Source of the DNA: an uncultured Eubacterium sp.
GTDB taxonomy: Bacteria; Bacillota; Clostridia; Lachnospirales; Lachnospiraceae
Assembly (NCBI GenBank): GCA_945939115.1
Contig: CAMEVC010000001.1
Span: 1-64,000 of the forward strand
Direction: 5' to 3'
Length of the DNA stretch: 64,000 nt
How positions within the stretch are numbered: position 1 is the first letter of the stretch; each line of letters begins with the position of its first letter. A program made the translations under genes and the position numbers. The notes below the pieces were generated by a model that had not been told where the DNA came from, made no database searches, and was given only the letters and a program-made list of their open reading frames with translations. Positions 47,862 through 56,245 of this stretch are shown here, in pieces.

Positions 47862-48080
47862 ATGAAGAAGACATATAAGATTGATGTTGACTGTGCTAAC
47901 TGTGCCAATAAGATGGAGGATGCCGCTAAGAAAACAGCAGGCGTCAAGAATGCAACTGTTAATTTTATGGCTCTTAAGATGATTGTAGAATTTGACGAGG
48001 GTCAGGACCCTAAGACTGTCATGCAGGAAGTATTAAAGAATTGCAAGAAAGTTGAAGATGATTGTGAGATATATTTATAA
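47862..48080 (+). CDS. Heavy-metal-associated (HMA) domain metallochaperone
   Basis: This 72-residue single-domain protein has the ferredoxin-like HMA fold and the metal site DCANCANKM (CxxC). It begins MKKTYKIDVDC and has the usual GVKNATVNF strand. It would carry a thiophilic divalent or monovalent ion to the ATPase encoded 32 bases downstream, which lacks its own HMA domain. AAGGAGAG precedes the ATG. Confidence 0.9.
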   Translation: MKKTYKIDVDCANCANKMEDAAKKTAGVKNATVNFMALKMIVEFDEGQDPKTVMQEVLKNCKKVEDDCEIYL

Positions 48081-48112
48081 TTAATGCTTAATGTATATAG
48101 AAAAGAGGGTCT

Positions 48113-50008
48113 ATGAATAAAAAACAGAAAAAGATGCTTACAAGAATAATTATATCATCTGTTCTTATGATTGTTCTTAAAGTAATTGGCGGAATTATAA
48201 GTATTCCTAACATAGTAATGTTTATATTATATATGGTTCCATATGTGCTCATTGGATATGATATACTCAAGAAGGCGTTAAAGGGAATACTTAACAGACA
48301 AGTTTTTGATGAGAATTTTCTTATGGCTGTTGCAACCGTGGGGGCAATAATAATTGCACTTATCGGAGACGGCGATTATACAGAAGCTATTGCAGTTATG
48401 CTTTTTTACCAGATTGGAGAATTGTTCCAGAGTATTGCAGTAGGTAAGAGCAGAAGAAATATAAGCGAACTTATGGATATCAGACCTGATTATGCCAACA
48501 TTGAAGTGGATGGCATGCTGGAACAGGTTGATCCTGATGAGGTTGAGATTGGAACAATAATCATTGTGCAGCCTGGCGAGAAAGTTCCTATTGACGGTGT
48601 GATTGTTGAAGGAACATCAACGCTTAATACAAGCGCTCTTACAGGGGAGAGTCTTCCAAGGGAAGCTAAGCCGGGGGATGAGATAATAAGTGGTTGTATT
48701 AATATGTCTGGAGTGCTGAAGGTCCGTACAACTAAAGAATTTGGGGAATCAACAGTATCTAAGATACTTGACCTTGTAGAAAATGCAAGTTCCAAGAAGT
48801 CAAAGTCTGAGAACTTTATAAGTAAATTTGCAAGAATATATACTCCTGCTGTTTGTTATGGGGCATTAGCTCTTGCGGTTATTCCACCACTTGTCAGTAT
48901 GGTATTTCTTAATGCTTCACCACAGTGGGGAATGTGGGTGTACAGGGCGTTGACATTTCTTGTAATAAGCTGTCCTTGTGCTCTTGTTATAAGTATTCCG
49001 TTAAGCTTTTTTGCAGGAATCGGCGGAGCCAGCAATCAGGGCGTTCTTGTTAAGGGCTCTAATTATCTTGAGGCGCTTGCACAGACCAGAATTGTTGTGT
49101 TTGATAAGACTGGAACAATGACACAGGGAGTATTTGAGGTAAGCGGAGTATATAATAACTCAATAGACAAGGAAGAACTTATACGCTATGCTGCGTATGC
49201 CGAGAGTTTTTCAACACATCCAATAAGCAGAAGTCTTAAGAAGGCTTATGGACAGGATATAGATAAGTCACTTGTTACAGATGTAGAAGAGATAGGTGGA
49301 GAGGGAGTTAAGGCAAATGTTTCAGGACATAAAGTTGCTGCCGGAAACCGAAAGCTTATGACAAGACTTGGACTGGAATATGCAGAATGTAATCAGGTTG
49401 GAACCCAGGTTCATGTAGCAGTAGATGGAAGATATGTTGGTCTTATACTTATATCAGATCTGCTCAAGCCACATGCAAAGCAGGCTATAGATGAACTTAA
49501 GAAGGCTGGAGTCCATAAGACAGTTATGCTTACTGGTGATGCGAAAAATGTTGCTGATGCCGTAGCTGCTGAATTGAACATAGATACTGTGTATAGTGAG
49601 CTTTTGCCTGCTGATAAAGTAACTAAAGTAGAAGAACTTCTTGTTAATAAGCATCCTAAGGAAAGGTTGGCATTTGTGGGTGATGGAATCAATGATGCAC
49701 CGGTTCTTTCAAGGGCAGATATAGGAATTGCCATGGGCGCTCTTGGAAGTGATGCGGCTATTGAAGCGGCAGATATTGTTCTTATGGATGATGATCCGTT
49801 AAAGATATCTAAGGCAATCAGAATTTCGAGAAAATGTTTGAGAATAGTATATGAGAATATATATTTCGCAATCGGTGTTAAACTTATCTGTCTGGTGCTT
49901 GGTGCACTTGGAATTGCTAATATGTGGGTGGCTATATTTGCAGATGTAGGAGTTATGGTAATAGCAGTGCTTAATGCAATAAGAACACTGTTTGTAAAAA
50001 GGTTGTAG
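48113..50008 (+). CDS. P1B-type heavy-metal-translocating ATPase (Zn/Cd/Pb type)
   Basis: This 631-residue efflux pump has the ion-binding CPC motif (VISCPCALVIS), the phosphorylated Asp in DKTGTMTQG, the TGES actuator loop, the HP motif (STHPISRS), and GDGINDAP. The last membrane segment carries FADVGVMVIAVLNAIR, where the Asp is typical of the Zn/Cd/Pb subgroup. There is no N-terminal HMA domain: the chain opens directly with membrane segments, and the separate chaperone gene upstream supplies it. It exports Zn, Cd or Pb out of the cell. It sits between the chaperone and the ArsR repressor. Confidence 0.95.
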   Translation: MNKKQKKMLTRIIISSVLMIVLKVIGGIISIPNIVMFILYMVPYVLIGYDILKKALKGILNRQVFDENFLMAVATVGAIIIALIGDGDYTEAIAVMLFYQIGELFQSIAVGKSRRNISELMDIRPDYANIEVDGMLEQVDPDEVEIGTIIIVQPGEKVPIDGVIVEGTSTLNTSALTGESLPREAKPGDEIISGCINMSGVLKVRTTKEFGESTVSKILDLVENASSKKSKSENFISKFARIYTPAVCYGALALAVIPPLVSMVFLNASPQWGMWVYRALTFLVISCPCALVISIPLSFFAGIGGASNQGVLVKGSNYLEALAQTRIVVFDKTGTMTQGVFEVSGVYNNSIDKEELIRYAAYAESFSTHPISRSLKKAYGQDIDKSLVTDVEEIGGEGVKANVSGHKVAAGNRKLMTRLGLEYAECNQVGTQVHVAVDGRYVGLILISDLLKPHAKQAIDELKKAGVHKTVMLTGDAKNVADAVAAELNIDTVYSELLPADKVTKVEELLVNKHPKERLAFVGDGINDAPVLSRADIGIAMGALGSDAAIEAADIVLMDDDPLKISKAIRISRKCLRIVYENIYFAIGVKLICLVLGALGIANMWVAIFADVGVMVIAVLNAIRTLFVKRL

Positions 50009-50032
50009 CATATTTGGAAAAGAGGTGGCGGT

Positions 50033-50389
50033 ATGGCAGATTGTGAATGCTGTGATTCTGTTGAGGTTCATGAGGAACTATTAAAGATTGTTAATGAAAC
50101 AATGCCGGATGAGAATGAATTGTATGATTTGGCAGAACTTTTTAAGGTTTTTGGAGATTCTACCAGAATCCGTATCCTGTATGTTTTGTTTGAGGCTGAG
50201 GTATGTGTATGTGATCTTGCAGCGGCTCTTAATATGACCCAGTCAGCAATATCGCATCAGCTAAAGATTCTCAAACAGAATAAGCTGGTAAAGAACAGAA
50301 GAGAGGGAAAGTCCATATTTTATTCTCTTGCAGATGATCATGTAAGGAGTATTATCGCACAGGGAAGAGAGCATATAGAAGAAGATTAA
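50033..50389 (+). CDS. ArsR/SmtB family metal-sensing repressor, CadC-like
   Basis: This 118-residue winged-helix repressor carries both known metal sites of CadC. The alpha-3N thiolate site has Cys58 and Cys60 (EVCVCDL), plus N-terminal Cys4/6/7, typical for Cd/Pb sensing. The alpha-5 site has Asp (101/102), His103, His114 and Glu117, typical for Zn. The recognition helix is TQSAISHQLKIL. It should bind the palindrome at 47811 and release DNA on metal binding, so autoregulating its own operon. GAGGTGG precedes the ATG. It is the last gene of the operon. Confidence 0.93.
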   Translation: MADCECCDSVEVHEELLKIVNETMPDENELYDLAELFKVFGDSTRIRILYVLFEAEVCVCDLAAALNMTQSAISHQLKILKQNKLVKNRREGKSIFYSLADDHVRSIIAQGREHIEED

Positions 50390-50395
50390 TAAGAT

Positions 50396-50437
50396 AAGCC
50401 GCTTCATTTCAATTATATTGGTGAAGCGGCTTTTTTG
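50396..50437 (+). terminator. Intrinsic terminator of the metal-efflux operon
   Basis: AAGCCGCTTCA, loop and TGAAGCGGCTT, followed by TTTTG. Confidence 0.92.
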
Positions 50438-50508
50438 TTATCATGTAATGACTGGTAAATCCAGCAAATCTGTTGCAACAATAATATACCATTAGATGAC
50501 AAAAAATA

Positions 50509-50549
50509 TTTACAACTGTCTTGTCACTTGTAAACCTTTGTAGTATACT
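50509..50549 (+). promoter_or_regulatory. nadABC promoter with candidate NiaR operator
   Basis: TTGTCA (50521-50526), a 17-bp spacer and TATACT (50544-50549) form the promoter. TTTACAA (50509-50515) and TTGTAAA (50528-50534) are exact inverted arms with a 12-base spacer, spanning the -35 box. The operon's last gene is the niacin-responsive repressor NiaR, which is a likely binder; I am not certain of its consensus site. Confidence 0.65.
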
Positions 50550-50584
50550 GTAGCACAATAAAAAAAGCAGATTGGAGAAAACAG

Positions 50585-51490
50585 ATGTCAGTTACAAGTG
50601 ATATTTTAAAGTTAAAGAAGGAGAAAAATGCAGTTATTCTTGCTCATTATTATGTAGATGAGGATGTGCAGGAAGTGGCTGATTATGTTGGAGATTCCTT
50701 CTATCTTAGCAAGGTGGCAACCGGGATTTCACAGGATATTATTGTATTTGCAGGCGTGGAATTTATGGGAGAGAGTGCCAAGATACTTAATCCCGGTAAA
50801 AGGGTGCTTATGCCGGAGCCGGGAGCTGACTGTCCGATGGCACATATGGCAACAAAAGAAGAGATACTTAAGATGAGAGAGCAGTATGATGACCTTGCCG
50901 TTGTATGTTATATTAATTCAACGGCAGAGTTAAAGACATACTCTGATGTCTGTGTAACTTCATCAAATGCGGTGAAGATAGTAAAAAATCTTCCCAATAA
51001 GAATATTTTTTTTATACCTGACCAGAATCTTGGAAGATTCGTTGCTAAACAGGTTCCGGAGAAGAATATCATATTAAATAAAGGTTTCTGTCCAAGACAT
51101 GTTGCGATAACTGAAGATATGGTGCTTGAAGCTAAAAAGGTACATCCACACGCCAGGATTGCAGCTCATCCGGAGTGTACGGAAGATGTGTTACAATACG
51201 CAGACTATGTGGGAAGCACATCAGGAATAATAGATTACGTGGTTGATACAGACTGTGAAGAATTCATAATTGCGACAGTTGATGGAGTATTCAGCGAGAT
51301 AAAGAAGAAAGCACCCGGCAAAAAGCTTTATACACTGAAAGCTGAGCAGGTGTGTGTCAACATGAAGATGGTTACACTTGATAAGGTACTAAATGTACTA
51401 GAGGAAGAAAACAACGAAGTATTTGTTGATGAAGAGCTGGCAGGCAAAGCAATGAAGCCGCTTACCAGAATGCTTGAACTTGCTAAATAG
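50585..51490 (+). CDS. nadA: Quinolinate synthase
   Basis: This 301-residue 4Fe-4S enzyme condenses iminoaspartate with dihydroxyacetone phosphate to form quinolinate, the second step of de novo NAD synthesis. The cluster cysteines are visible in ADCPMAHM (or the nearby VCYINSTAELK and VCVTSSNA), GFCPRHVA and HPECTEDV. The length matches the short NadA class. It heads nadA-nadB-nadC-niaR, which supplies iminoaspartate from NadB next door. A candidate repressor site overlaps its promoter. Confidence 0.96.
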   Translation: MSVTSDILKLKKEKNAVILAHYYVDEDVQEVADYVGDSFYLSKVATGISQDIIVFAGVEFMGESAKILNPGKRVLMPEPGADCPMAHMATKEEILKMREQYDDLAVVCYINSTAELKTYSDVCVTSSNAVKIVKNLPNKNIFFIPDQNLGRFVAKQVPEKNIILNKGFCPRHVAITEDMVLEAKKVHPHARIAAHPECTEDVLQYADYVGSTSGIIDYVVDTDCEEFIIATVDGVFSEIKKKAPGKKLYTLKAEQVCVNMKMVTLDKVLNVLEEENNEVFVDEELAGKAMKPLTRMLELAK

Positions 51491-51500
51491 GAGGTTACAT

Positions 51501-52844
51501 ATGCCAGACATAAATGTGTTTAGAACCGATGTGCTGATTGCAGGAACCGGATGTTCAGGGCTTTATATGGCTATGAACCTTCCGTCAGATAAGAAAATCC
51601 TTATGATAACAAAGTCGGACTGTGAGAGCAGTGATTCATTCCTTGCTCAGGGCGGAATGTGCATGCTTAAAAACGAAGAGGACTATGACAGTTATTTCGA
51701 AGATACAATGAAAGCCGGTCATTACGAGAATGACAGAAAATCTGTAGAGATAATGATTCGTTCTTCTGCCGGTGTTGTGCAGGATTTAATAGAATGTGGG
51801 GCAAGATTCCAGAGAGAAGAGGACGGAAGTCTTGCCTATACAAGAGAAGGCGCACATTCGGCTAATAGAATAATTTTTCATAAGGATGTAACCGGAAAAG
51901 AGATAACGAGCCATCTTCTTGACAAGGTAAAGAAACTTACCAATGTTACAATAATGGAATATACAAGGCTACTTGATATAATATGTTATGGCAACAGGTG
52001 TTTAGGGGCAGTCATAAGAACTGATGATGGAAATCTCATTAAAGTTCAGGCTGATGATGTTGTTCTTGCAACGGGTGGAATAGGCGGGCTTTACAGACAT
52101 TCTACCAATTTCAGACATCTTACGGGAGATGCAGTAGCTATAGCAATAAAACATGATATTGAACTTAAGGATATCAATTATGTTCAGATTCATCCTACAA
52201 CATTTTTCTCAAAGAAGCAGGAAGACAGAAGCTTCCTCATATCTGAGTCAGTGAGAGGTGAGGGTGCAAAGCTTTATGACAAGAGTGGAAAAAGATTTGT
52301 TAATGAACTTCTGCCAAGGGACCTTCTTACAGAAGAGATAAAAAAACAGATGGCAAAGGATAACACTGAGTTCGTGTGGGAGGATCTTCGTCCTATTCCT
52401 GAACATGAACTTAGAACACATTTTCCTAATATTGTAAAACACTGTCTTGATATGGGATATGACCCTGCAAAAGAGTGCATTCCTGTGGTTCCTGCCCAAC
52501 ACTATTTCATGGGAGGAATCAGGGTTGACCACGAGAGCAGGACAAGCATGAATGCTCTCTATGCAATTGGTGAGACAGCATGCAACGGTGTTCATGGCAG
52601 AAACAGACTGGCAAGTAACTCTCTTCTTGAAAGCCTTGTATTTGCTAAGAGAGCTGCACTTGATATCTCTGAAAAGACAAATACTGTCCTTTCAACTGAA
52701 GAAAGATGTTATTTTGATACCTTTGATGTATCAGAATATATGAATGAGTCAGAGCTTGACAGAGAGTATGCAGAATTAGTAGGCCAAAAGATTAAAGAGG
52801 CAGATAAGATGTATCAGGAAAGTCAGAAGAAGACTTATGCGTAA
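51501..52844 (+). CDS. nadB: L-aspartate oxidase
   Basis: This 447-residue FAD enzyme oxidises aspartate to iminoaspartate. The FAD site is VLIAGTGCSGLYMAM, and the SxFLAQGG motif (SDSFLAQGGMC), HRFTRE-like block and GEVACNGVHG (GETACNGVHGRNRLASNS) are present. It is 70-90 residues shorter than E. coli NadB because the C-terminal helical part is reduced, a variant seen in other Lachnospiraceae from memory. The start is ATG 51501, 6 bases after GGAGG; the frame opens upstream at 51474 inside nadA. Confidence 0.93.
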   Translation: MPDINVFRTDVLIAGTGCSGLYMAMNLPSDKKILMITKSDCESSDSFLAQGGMCMLKNEEDYDSYFEDTMKAGHYENDRKSVEIMIRSSAGVVQDLIECGARFQREEDGSLAYTREGAHSANRIIFHKDVTGKEITSHLLDKVKKLTNVTIMEYTRLLDIICYGNRCLGAVIRTDDGNLIKVQADDVVLATGGIGGLYRHSTNFRHLTGDAVAIAIKHDIELKDINYVQIHPTTFFSKKQEDRSFLISESVRGEGAKLYDKSGKRFVNELLPRDLLTEEIKKQMAKDNTEFVWEDLRPIPEHELRTHFPNIVKHCLDMGYDPAKECIPVVPAQHYFMGGIRVDHESRTSMNALYAIGETACNGVHGRNRLASNSLLESLVFAKRAALDISEKTNTVLSTEERCYFDTFDVSEYMNESELDREYAELVGQKIKEADKMYQESQKKTYA

Positions 52845-52905
52845 GCTGTGAGCAGGAAAACATAAGTACCGATGTACAATAATAATTACAGAATGGAGAA
52901 TAGAT

Positions 52906-53763
52906 ATGTTTGATAAAGTTACAATGAAATTAAATGTTGAACCGCTTATTCTTGGAGCACTTAAGGAGGATATCACAAGTGAGGATGTTTCCACAAACAG
53001 TGTTATGCCTGAGCCAAAACTTGGGGAAGTTGAGCTTATTTGTAAGGAAGATGGTATAATATGTGGACTTCAGGTATTTGCAAGGACATTTGAACTGCTT
53101 GACGAGGGTACTGAGATTACTTTTTTTGCAAAAGACGGAGACGAGGTAAAAAAGGGGGAAAGAATGGCTGTTGTCAGAGGTGATATAAGAGTTCTCCTGT
53201 GCGGAGAGAGAACAGCGCTTAATTATCTTCAGAGAATGAGTGGAATTGCAACATACACCAACAGTGTTGCAAAGCTTTTGGAAGGAACTAAGACAAAGCT
53301 GCTGGATACAAGAAAGACATCTCCTAATAATAGAATATTTGAGAAATATGCCGTAAGAGTTGGCGGTGGAAACAATCACAGATATAACCTTACAGATGGT
53401 GTGCTTCTGAAGGACAATCATATAGGAGCAGCAGGGGGAGTTAAGCAGGCTGTTACTATGGCGAAAGAGTATGCTCCTTTTGTGCGCAAGATAGAGGTTG
53501 AAGTTGAAAATCTTGATATGGTAAGAGAGGCTGTTGAAGCCGGAGCGGACATTATTATGCTTGATAATATGAGTCATGAAGATATGAAGAAAGCTATGAA
53601 GATTATTTCGGGGAGAGCGCAGGTTGAGGTTTCAGGTAATGTTACAAAAGAAAATATTGCAAGACTTACTGACCTTGGTGTAGACTTTGTATCAAGTGGT
53701 GCGCTTACGCACTCAGCACCTATTATGGATATTTCGTTAAAGAATCTTCATCCTGTGGAATAA
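52906..53763 (+). CDS. nadC: Nicotinate-nucleotide pyrophosphorylase (carboxylating)
   Basis: This 285-residue enzyme joins quinolinate to phosphoribosyl pyrophosphate and decarboxylates it, giving nicotinate mononucleotide. Family motifs are LLDTRKTSPNNR, KYAVRVGGGNNHR, DGVLLKDNHI and IEVEVEN...IIMLDNM. The order nadA-nadB-nadC completes the pathway to NaMN. A GGAG site precedes the ATG, 61 bases after nadB. Confidence 0.97.
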   Translation: MFDKVTMKLNVEPLILGALKEDITSEDVSTNSVMPEPKLGEVELICKEDGIICGLQVFARTFELLDEGTEITFFAKDGDEVKKGERMAVVRGDIRVLLCGERTALNYLQRMSGIATYTNSVAKLLEGTKTKLLDTRKTSPNNRIFEKYAVRVGGGNNHRYNLTDGVLLKDNHIGAAGGVKQAVTMAKEYAPFVRKIEVEVENLDMVREAVEAGADIIMLDNMSHEDMKKAMKIISGRAQVEVSGNVTKENIARLTDLGVDFVSSGALTHSAPIMDISLKNLHPVE

Positions 53764-53804
53764 TATACAGGATGAGCCTCGAATTAGCAGGAGGAAGATA
53801 GTAT

Positions 53805-54350
53805 ATGAATGGTGAAGAGAGAAGAAAACAGATAGTTGACATACTTAAACATTCATCAAGCCCTGTACCCGGCACACAGCTTGCGCAGATACTTAATGTA
53901 AGCCGACAGGTCGTTGTGCAGGATATAGCTCTAATCCGGGCGAAGGATGTGGATATTTTTTCTACAAACCGTGGTTATGTAATTAATGACAAAAAAGAGT
54001 ATAGCCGAATATTCAAGGTTATTCATGCGGATGATGAGGTAGAAACTGAACTGGAAGCAATTGTAGATTTCGGTGGCTGGATAAGGGATGTATTTGTATA
54101 TCATAAGGTATATGGTGTTATCCGTGCAGATATGAATATTCATTCAAGAAGGGATATCAGGACATATATGTCAGAAATTGCCGGTGGTAAAAGCAGTCTT
54201 CTTAAGAATGTAACTTCCGGATACCATTATCACACTATAGTAGCAGATGATGAGCAGACATTAGATCTTATACAGGCGGAGCTGGGCAGACTGGGATTTC
54301 TGGCAAAGCTTAAAGAATATGAACCGGTTGATTTCTGGCACAAAGATTGA
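53805..54350 (+). CDS. niaR: Niacin-responsive transcription repressor NiaR (HTH_11 plus 3H domain)
   Basis: This 181-residue regulator has an N-terminal winged helix (QIVDILKHSSSPVPGTQLA and SRQVVVQDIALIR) and a C-terminal 3H domain with the conserved histidines in VIHADDE, VYHKVYG and GYHYHTI, which bind a metal and niacin. With nicotinic acid it represses NAD biosynthesis and niacin uptake genes. As the last gene of nadABC it is likely autoregulated through the inverted repeat at the nadA promoter. GGAGGAAG precedes the ATG. Confidence 0.92.
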   Translation: MNGEERRKQIVDILKHSSSPVPGTQLAQILNVSRQVVVQDIALIRAKDVDIFSTNRGYVINDKKEYSRIFKVIHADDEVETELEAIVDFGGWIRDVFVYHKVYGVIRADMNIHSRRDIRTYMSEIAGGKSSLLKNVTSGYHYHTIVADDEQTLDLIQAELGRLGFLAKLKEYEPVDFWHKD

Positions 54351-54382
54351 TTATGAAAATATATATAAACGAATAATATTTA

Positions 54383-54411
54383 TTGACAAGCCTTAATGGA
54401 TATATTATAGT
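54383..54411 (+). promoter_or_regulatory. Promoter of the structured RNA
   Basis: TTGACA (54383-54388), a 17-bp spacer and TATAGT (54406-54411), in a stretch without any gene. Transcription would start near 54418. Confidence 0.75.
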
Positions 54412-54417
54412 TTAGAA

Positions 54418-54732
54418 GTATTTGGATAAGAGTTATCCAACATGCAGACCACATGGTTACATGTTAAGCCTTGCGGACGGGCGGGTCGGTTGCCGAGTGT
54501 GACGAGGGCACACATTATTGATTGAGTTAGAAGCTCAAATTTTATAAGTTGATTTTTAAAATTATCATGCGAAAGTGCATATCATCTTGTGAAACGGTCA
54601 ATAAGAGCGGTAACAGTGGCTTACTTGGATAAACTCTGAAAGGTCAGATTTTCTGTGTTTGTATACAGGAATGGAAAAGAAAGATTTGATATATACAGGC
54701 GTGATTGATTTTAATATCAGTCACGCCTTTTT
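54418..54732 (+). ncRNA. Large structured noncoding RNA or leader, family not settled
   Basis: An about 315-base transcript from a strong promoter to a strong terminator contains no coding frame. Its ends pair: GAGTTATCCAA (54430-54440) with TTGGATAAACTC (54625-54636), enclosing about 185 bases. The core has GC-rich, motif-like blocks unlike the AT-rich flanks (CTTGCGGACGGGCGGGTCGG, TTGCCGAGTGTGACGAGGGC), a GTGT-ACAC hairpin and a GAAA-capped hairpin (54567-54580). The 5' arm can also fold locally (TTGGATAA-GAG-TTATCCAA), so the two folds exclude each other. From memory it resembles the raiA motif; 6S RNA is the other candidate. A polyamine-operon riboswitch is also possible, since speA follows 27 bases after the terminator. 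Confidence 0.65.
54697..54732 (+). terminator. Intrinsic terminator of the structured RNA, upstream of speA
   Basis: AGGCGTGA with TCACGCCT, extended by GAT/ATC pairing, then TTTTTG. It separates the RNA from the polyamine operon, either as end of the ncRNA or as an attenuator. Confidence 0.9.
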
Positions 54733-54761
54733 GTGTGAGTAGTAAGGGGGAGAAGGTTAAT

Positions 54762-56216
54762 ATGGACTTAAAAAGTCAGGCTAGCGCACCTCTGTATGAG
54801 GCAATAGAGAAATTCAGAAAGAAAAGGATAGTGCCATTTGATGTTCCCGGGCATAAGAGAGGAAGAGGAAATCCCGAGCTTGTTGACCTGTTAGGAGAGC
54901 GTTGTGTCGGAATAGATGTTAATTCAATGAAACCACTTGATAATCTGTGTCATCCGGTTTCTGTTATTAAGGAGGCTGAAGAGCTGGCTGCACAAGCTTT
55001 TGGGGCAGAACATGCATTTTTTATGGTAGGCGGAACTACCCAGGCGGTTCAGAATATGGTGCTTTCCGTGTGCAAAGCAGGTGACGAATTAATTGTTCCA
55101 AGAAATGTTCATAAGAGTGTAATTAATGCACTTATTCTATGTGGAGCGATTCCTGTGTATCTTAATACAGAGATTAATTCCAGGTTAGGTATTGTGCTTG
55201 GTGTGACGGTGGAGCAGGTGGAGAAAGCAATTCAGGAACATCCGAGGGCTGTGGCAGTGCTGGTAAACAATCCGACCTATTATGGAATATGTTCGGATAT
55301 TAAGGGAATATGTGACCTTGCTCATTCCTATGGACTTAAAGTGTTGGCAGACGAGGCTCATGGAACACATTTGTACTTTGGAGATAATCTCCCAATGAAT
55401 TCCATGAAAGCAGGAGCTGATATGGCAGCAATTTCAATGCACAAATCCGGTGGTTCGCTTACGCAGAGTTCTATTTTGCTGACTAATAATGGCATGAATG
55501 CAGATTATGTACAGACAATTATCAACATAACCCAGACTACAAGTGCATCTTATCTGCTTATGACAAGTCTTGACATTTCAAGAAGAAATCTTGCATTGAG
55601 AGGAAGGCAGTCTTTTGAGAAAGTAAGCGAGTGGGCGCAGTATGCAAGAGAAGAAATAAACTCAATTGGGGGGTATTACGCTTATGGAAAAGAGCTTATC
55701 AATGGAAGTACTGTGTACGATTATGATGTGACAAAGCTCTGTGTTTATACAAGAGATATTGGTCTTGATGGCATTGAGGTGTATGACATATTAAGAGATG
55801 AATATGACATACAGATTGAATTCGGTGATATTGGAAATATTATGGCGTATATTTCCATAGGTGACAGGATTCAGGATATAGAAAGGCTTGTGGGGGCTCT
55901 GGCTGAGATAAGCCGCCTGTATTCCAAGGAAGAAAGGCGTTTTGAGGTAGACAGGCAGATGCTTCTTCCAAAAGTTCTCGCATCGCCGCAGGAGGCTTTT
56001 TATGCCGATAAGGTCAAAGTACCGATAAGAGAGGCAGCAGGGTATATCTCAGGGGAATTCGTCATGGCATATCCTCCGGGAATTCCAATTCTTGCGCCGG
56101 GAGAAGAGATTACAGACGAGATAATTGATTATATCCGGTATTCTGTTGAGAAGGGCTGTTCTATGCAGGGAATGGAAGACTCGTCTCTTGAGTATCTTAA
56201 TGTATTAAAAATGTAA
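54762..56216 (+). CDS. speA: Arginine/lysine/ornithine decarboxylase (biosynthetic arginine decarboxylase, SpeA type)
   Basis: This 484-residue PLP enzyme belongs to the fold I (aspartate aminotransferase-like) decarboxylases, like B. subtilis SpeA. It has PFDVPGHKRG, FFMVGGTTQAVQNM, and the PLP lysine in ISMHKSGGSLTQSS. AguA and AguB in the same operon make arginine the likely substrate, giving agmatine. The start is ATG 54762 with AAGGGGGAG upstream; the frame opens upstream (54705) inside the terminator. A structured RNA with terminator precedes it, which may control the operon. Confidence 0.92.
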   Translation: MDLKSQASAPLYEAIEKFRKKRIVPFDVPGHKRGRGNPELVDLLGERCVGIDVNSMKPLDNLCHPVSVIKEAEELAAQAFGAEHAFFMVGGTTQAVQNMVLSVCKAGDELIVPRNVHKSVINALILCGAIPVYLNTEINSRLGIVLGVTVEQVEKAIQEHPRAVAVLVNNPTYYGICSDIKGICDLAHSYGLKVLADEAHGTHLYFGDNLPMNSMKAGADMAAISMHKSGGSLTQSSILLTNNGMNADYVQTIINITQTTSASYLLMTSLDISRRNLALRGRQSFEKVSEWAQYAREEINSIGGYYAYGKELINGSTVYDYDVTKLCVYTRDIGLDGIEVYDILRDEYDIQIEFGDIGNIMAYISIGDRIQDIERLVGALAEISRLYSKEERRFEVDRQMLLPKVLASPQEAFYADKVKVPIREAAGYISGEFVMAYPPGIPILAPGEEITDEIIDYIRYSVEKGCSMQGMEDSSLEYLNVLKM

Positions 56217-56245
56217 TGGGCGTTTTTGACGCAGAAAGAGGAAAT

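Noticed and set aside
54418..54732. Lysine riboswitch or T-box before the decarboxylase
   Set aside because: Neither the lysine-riboswitch core blocks nor a T-box (GGTGG-type) sequence is present.
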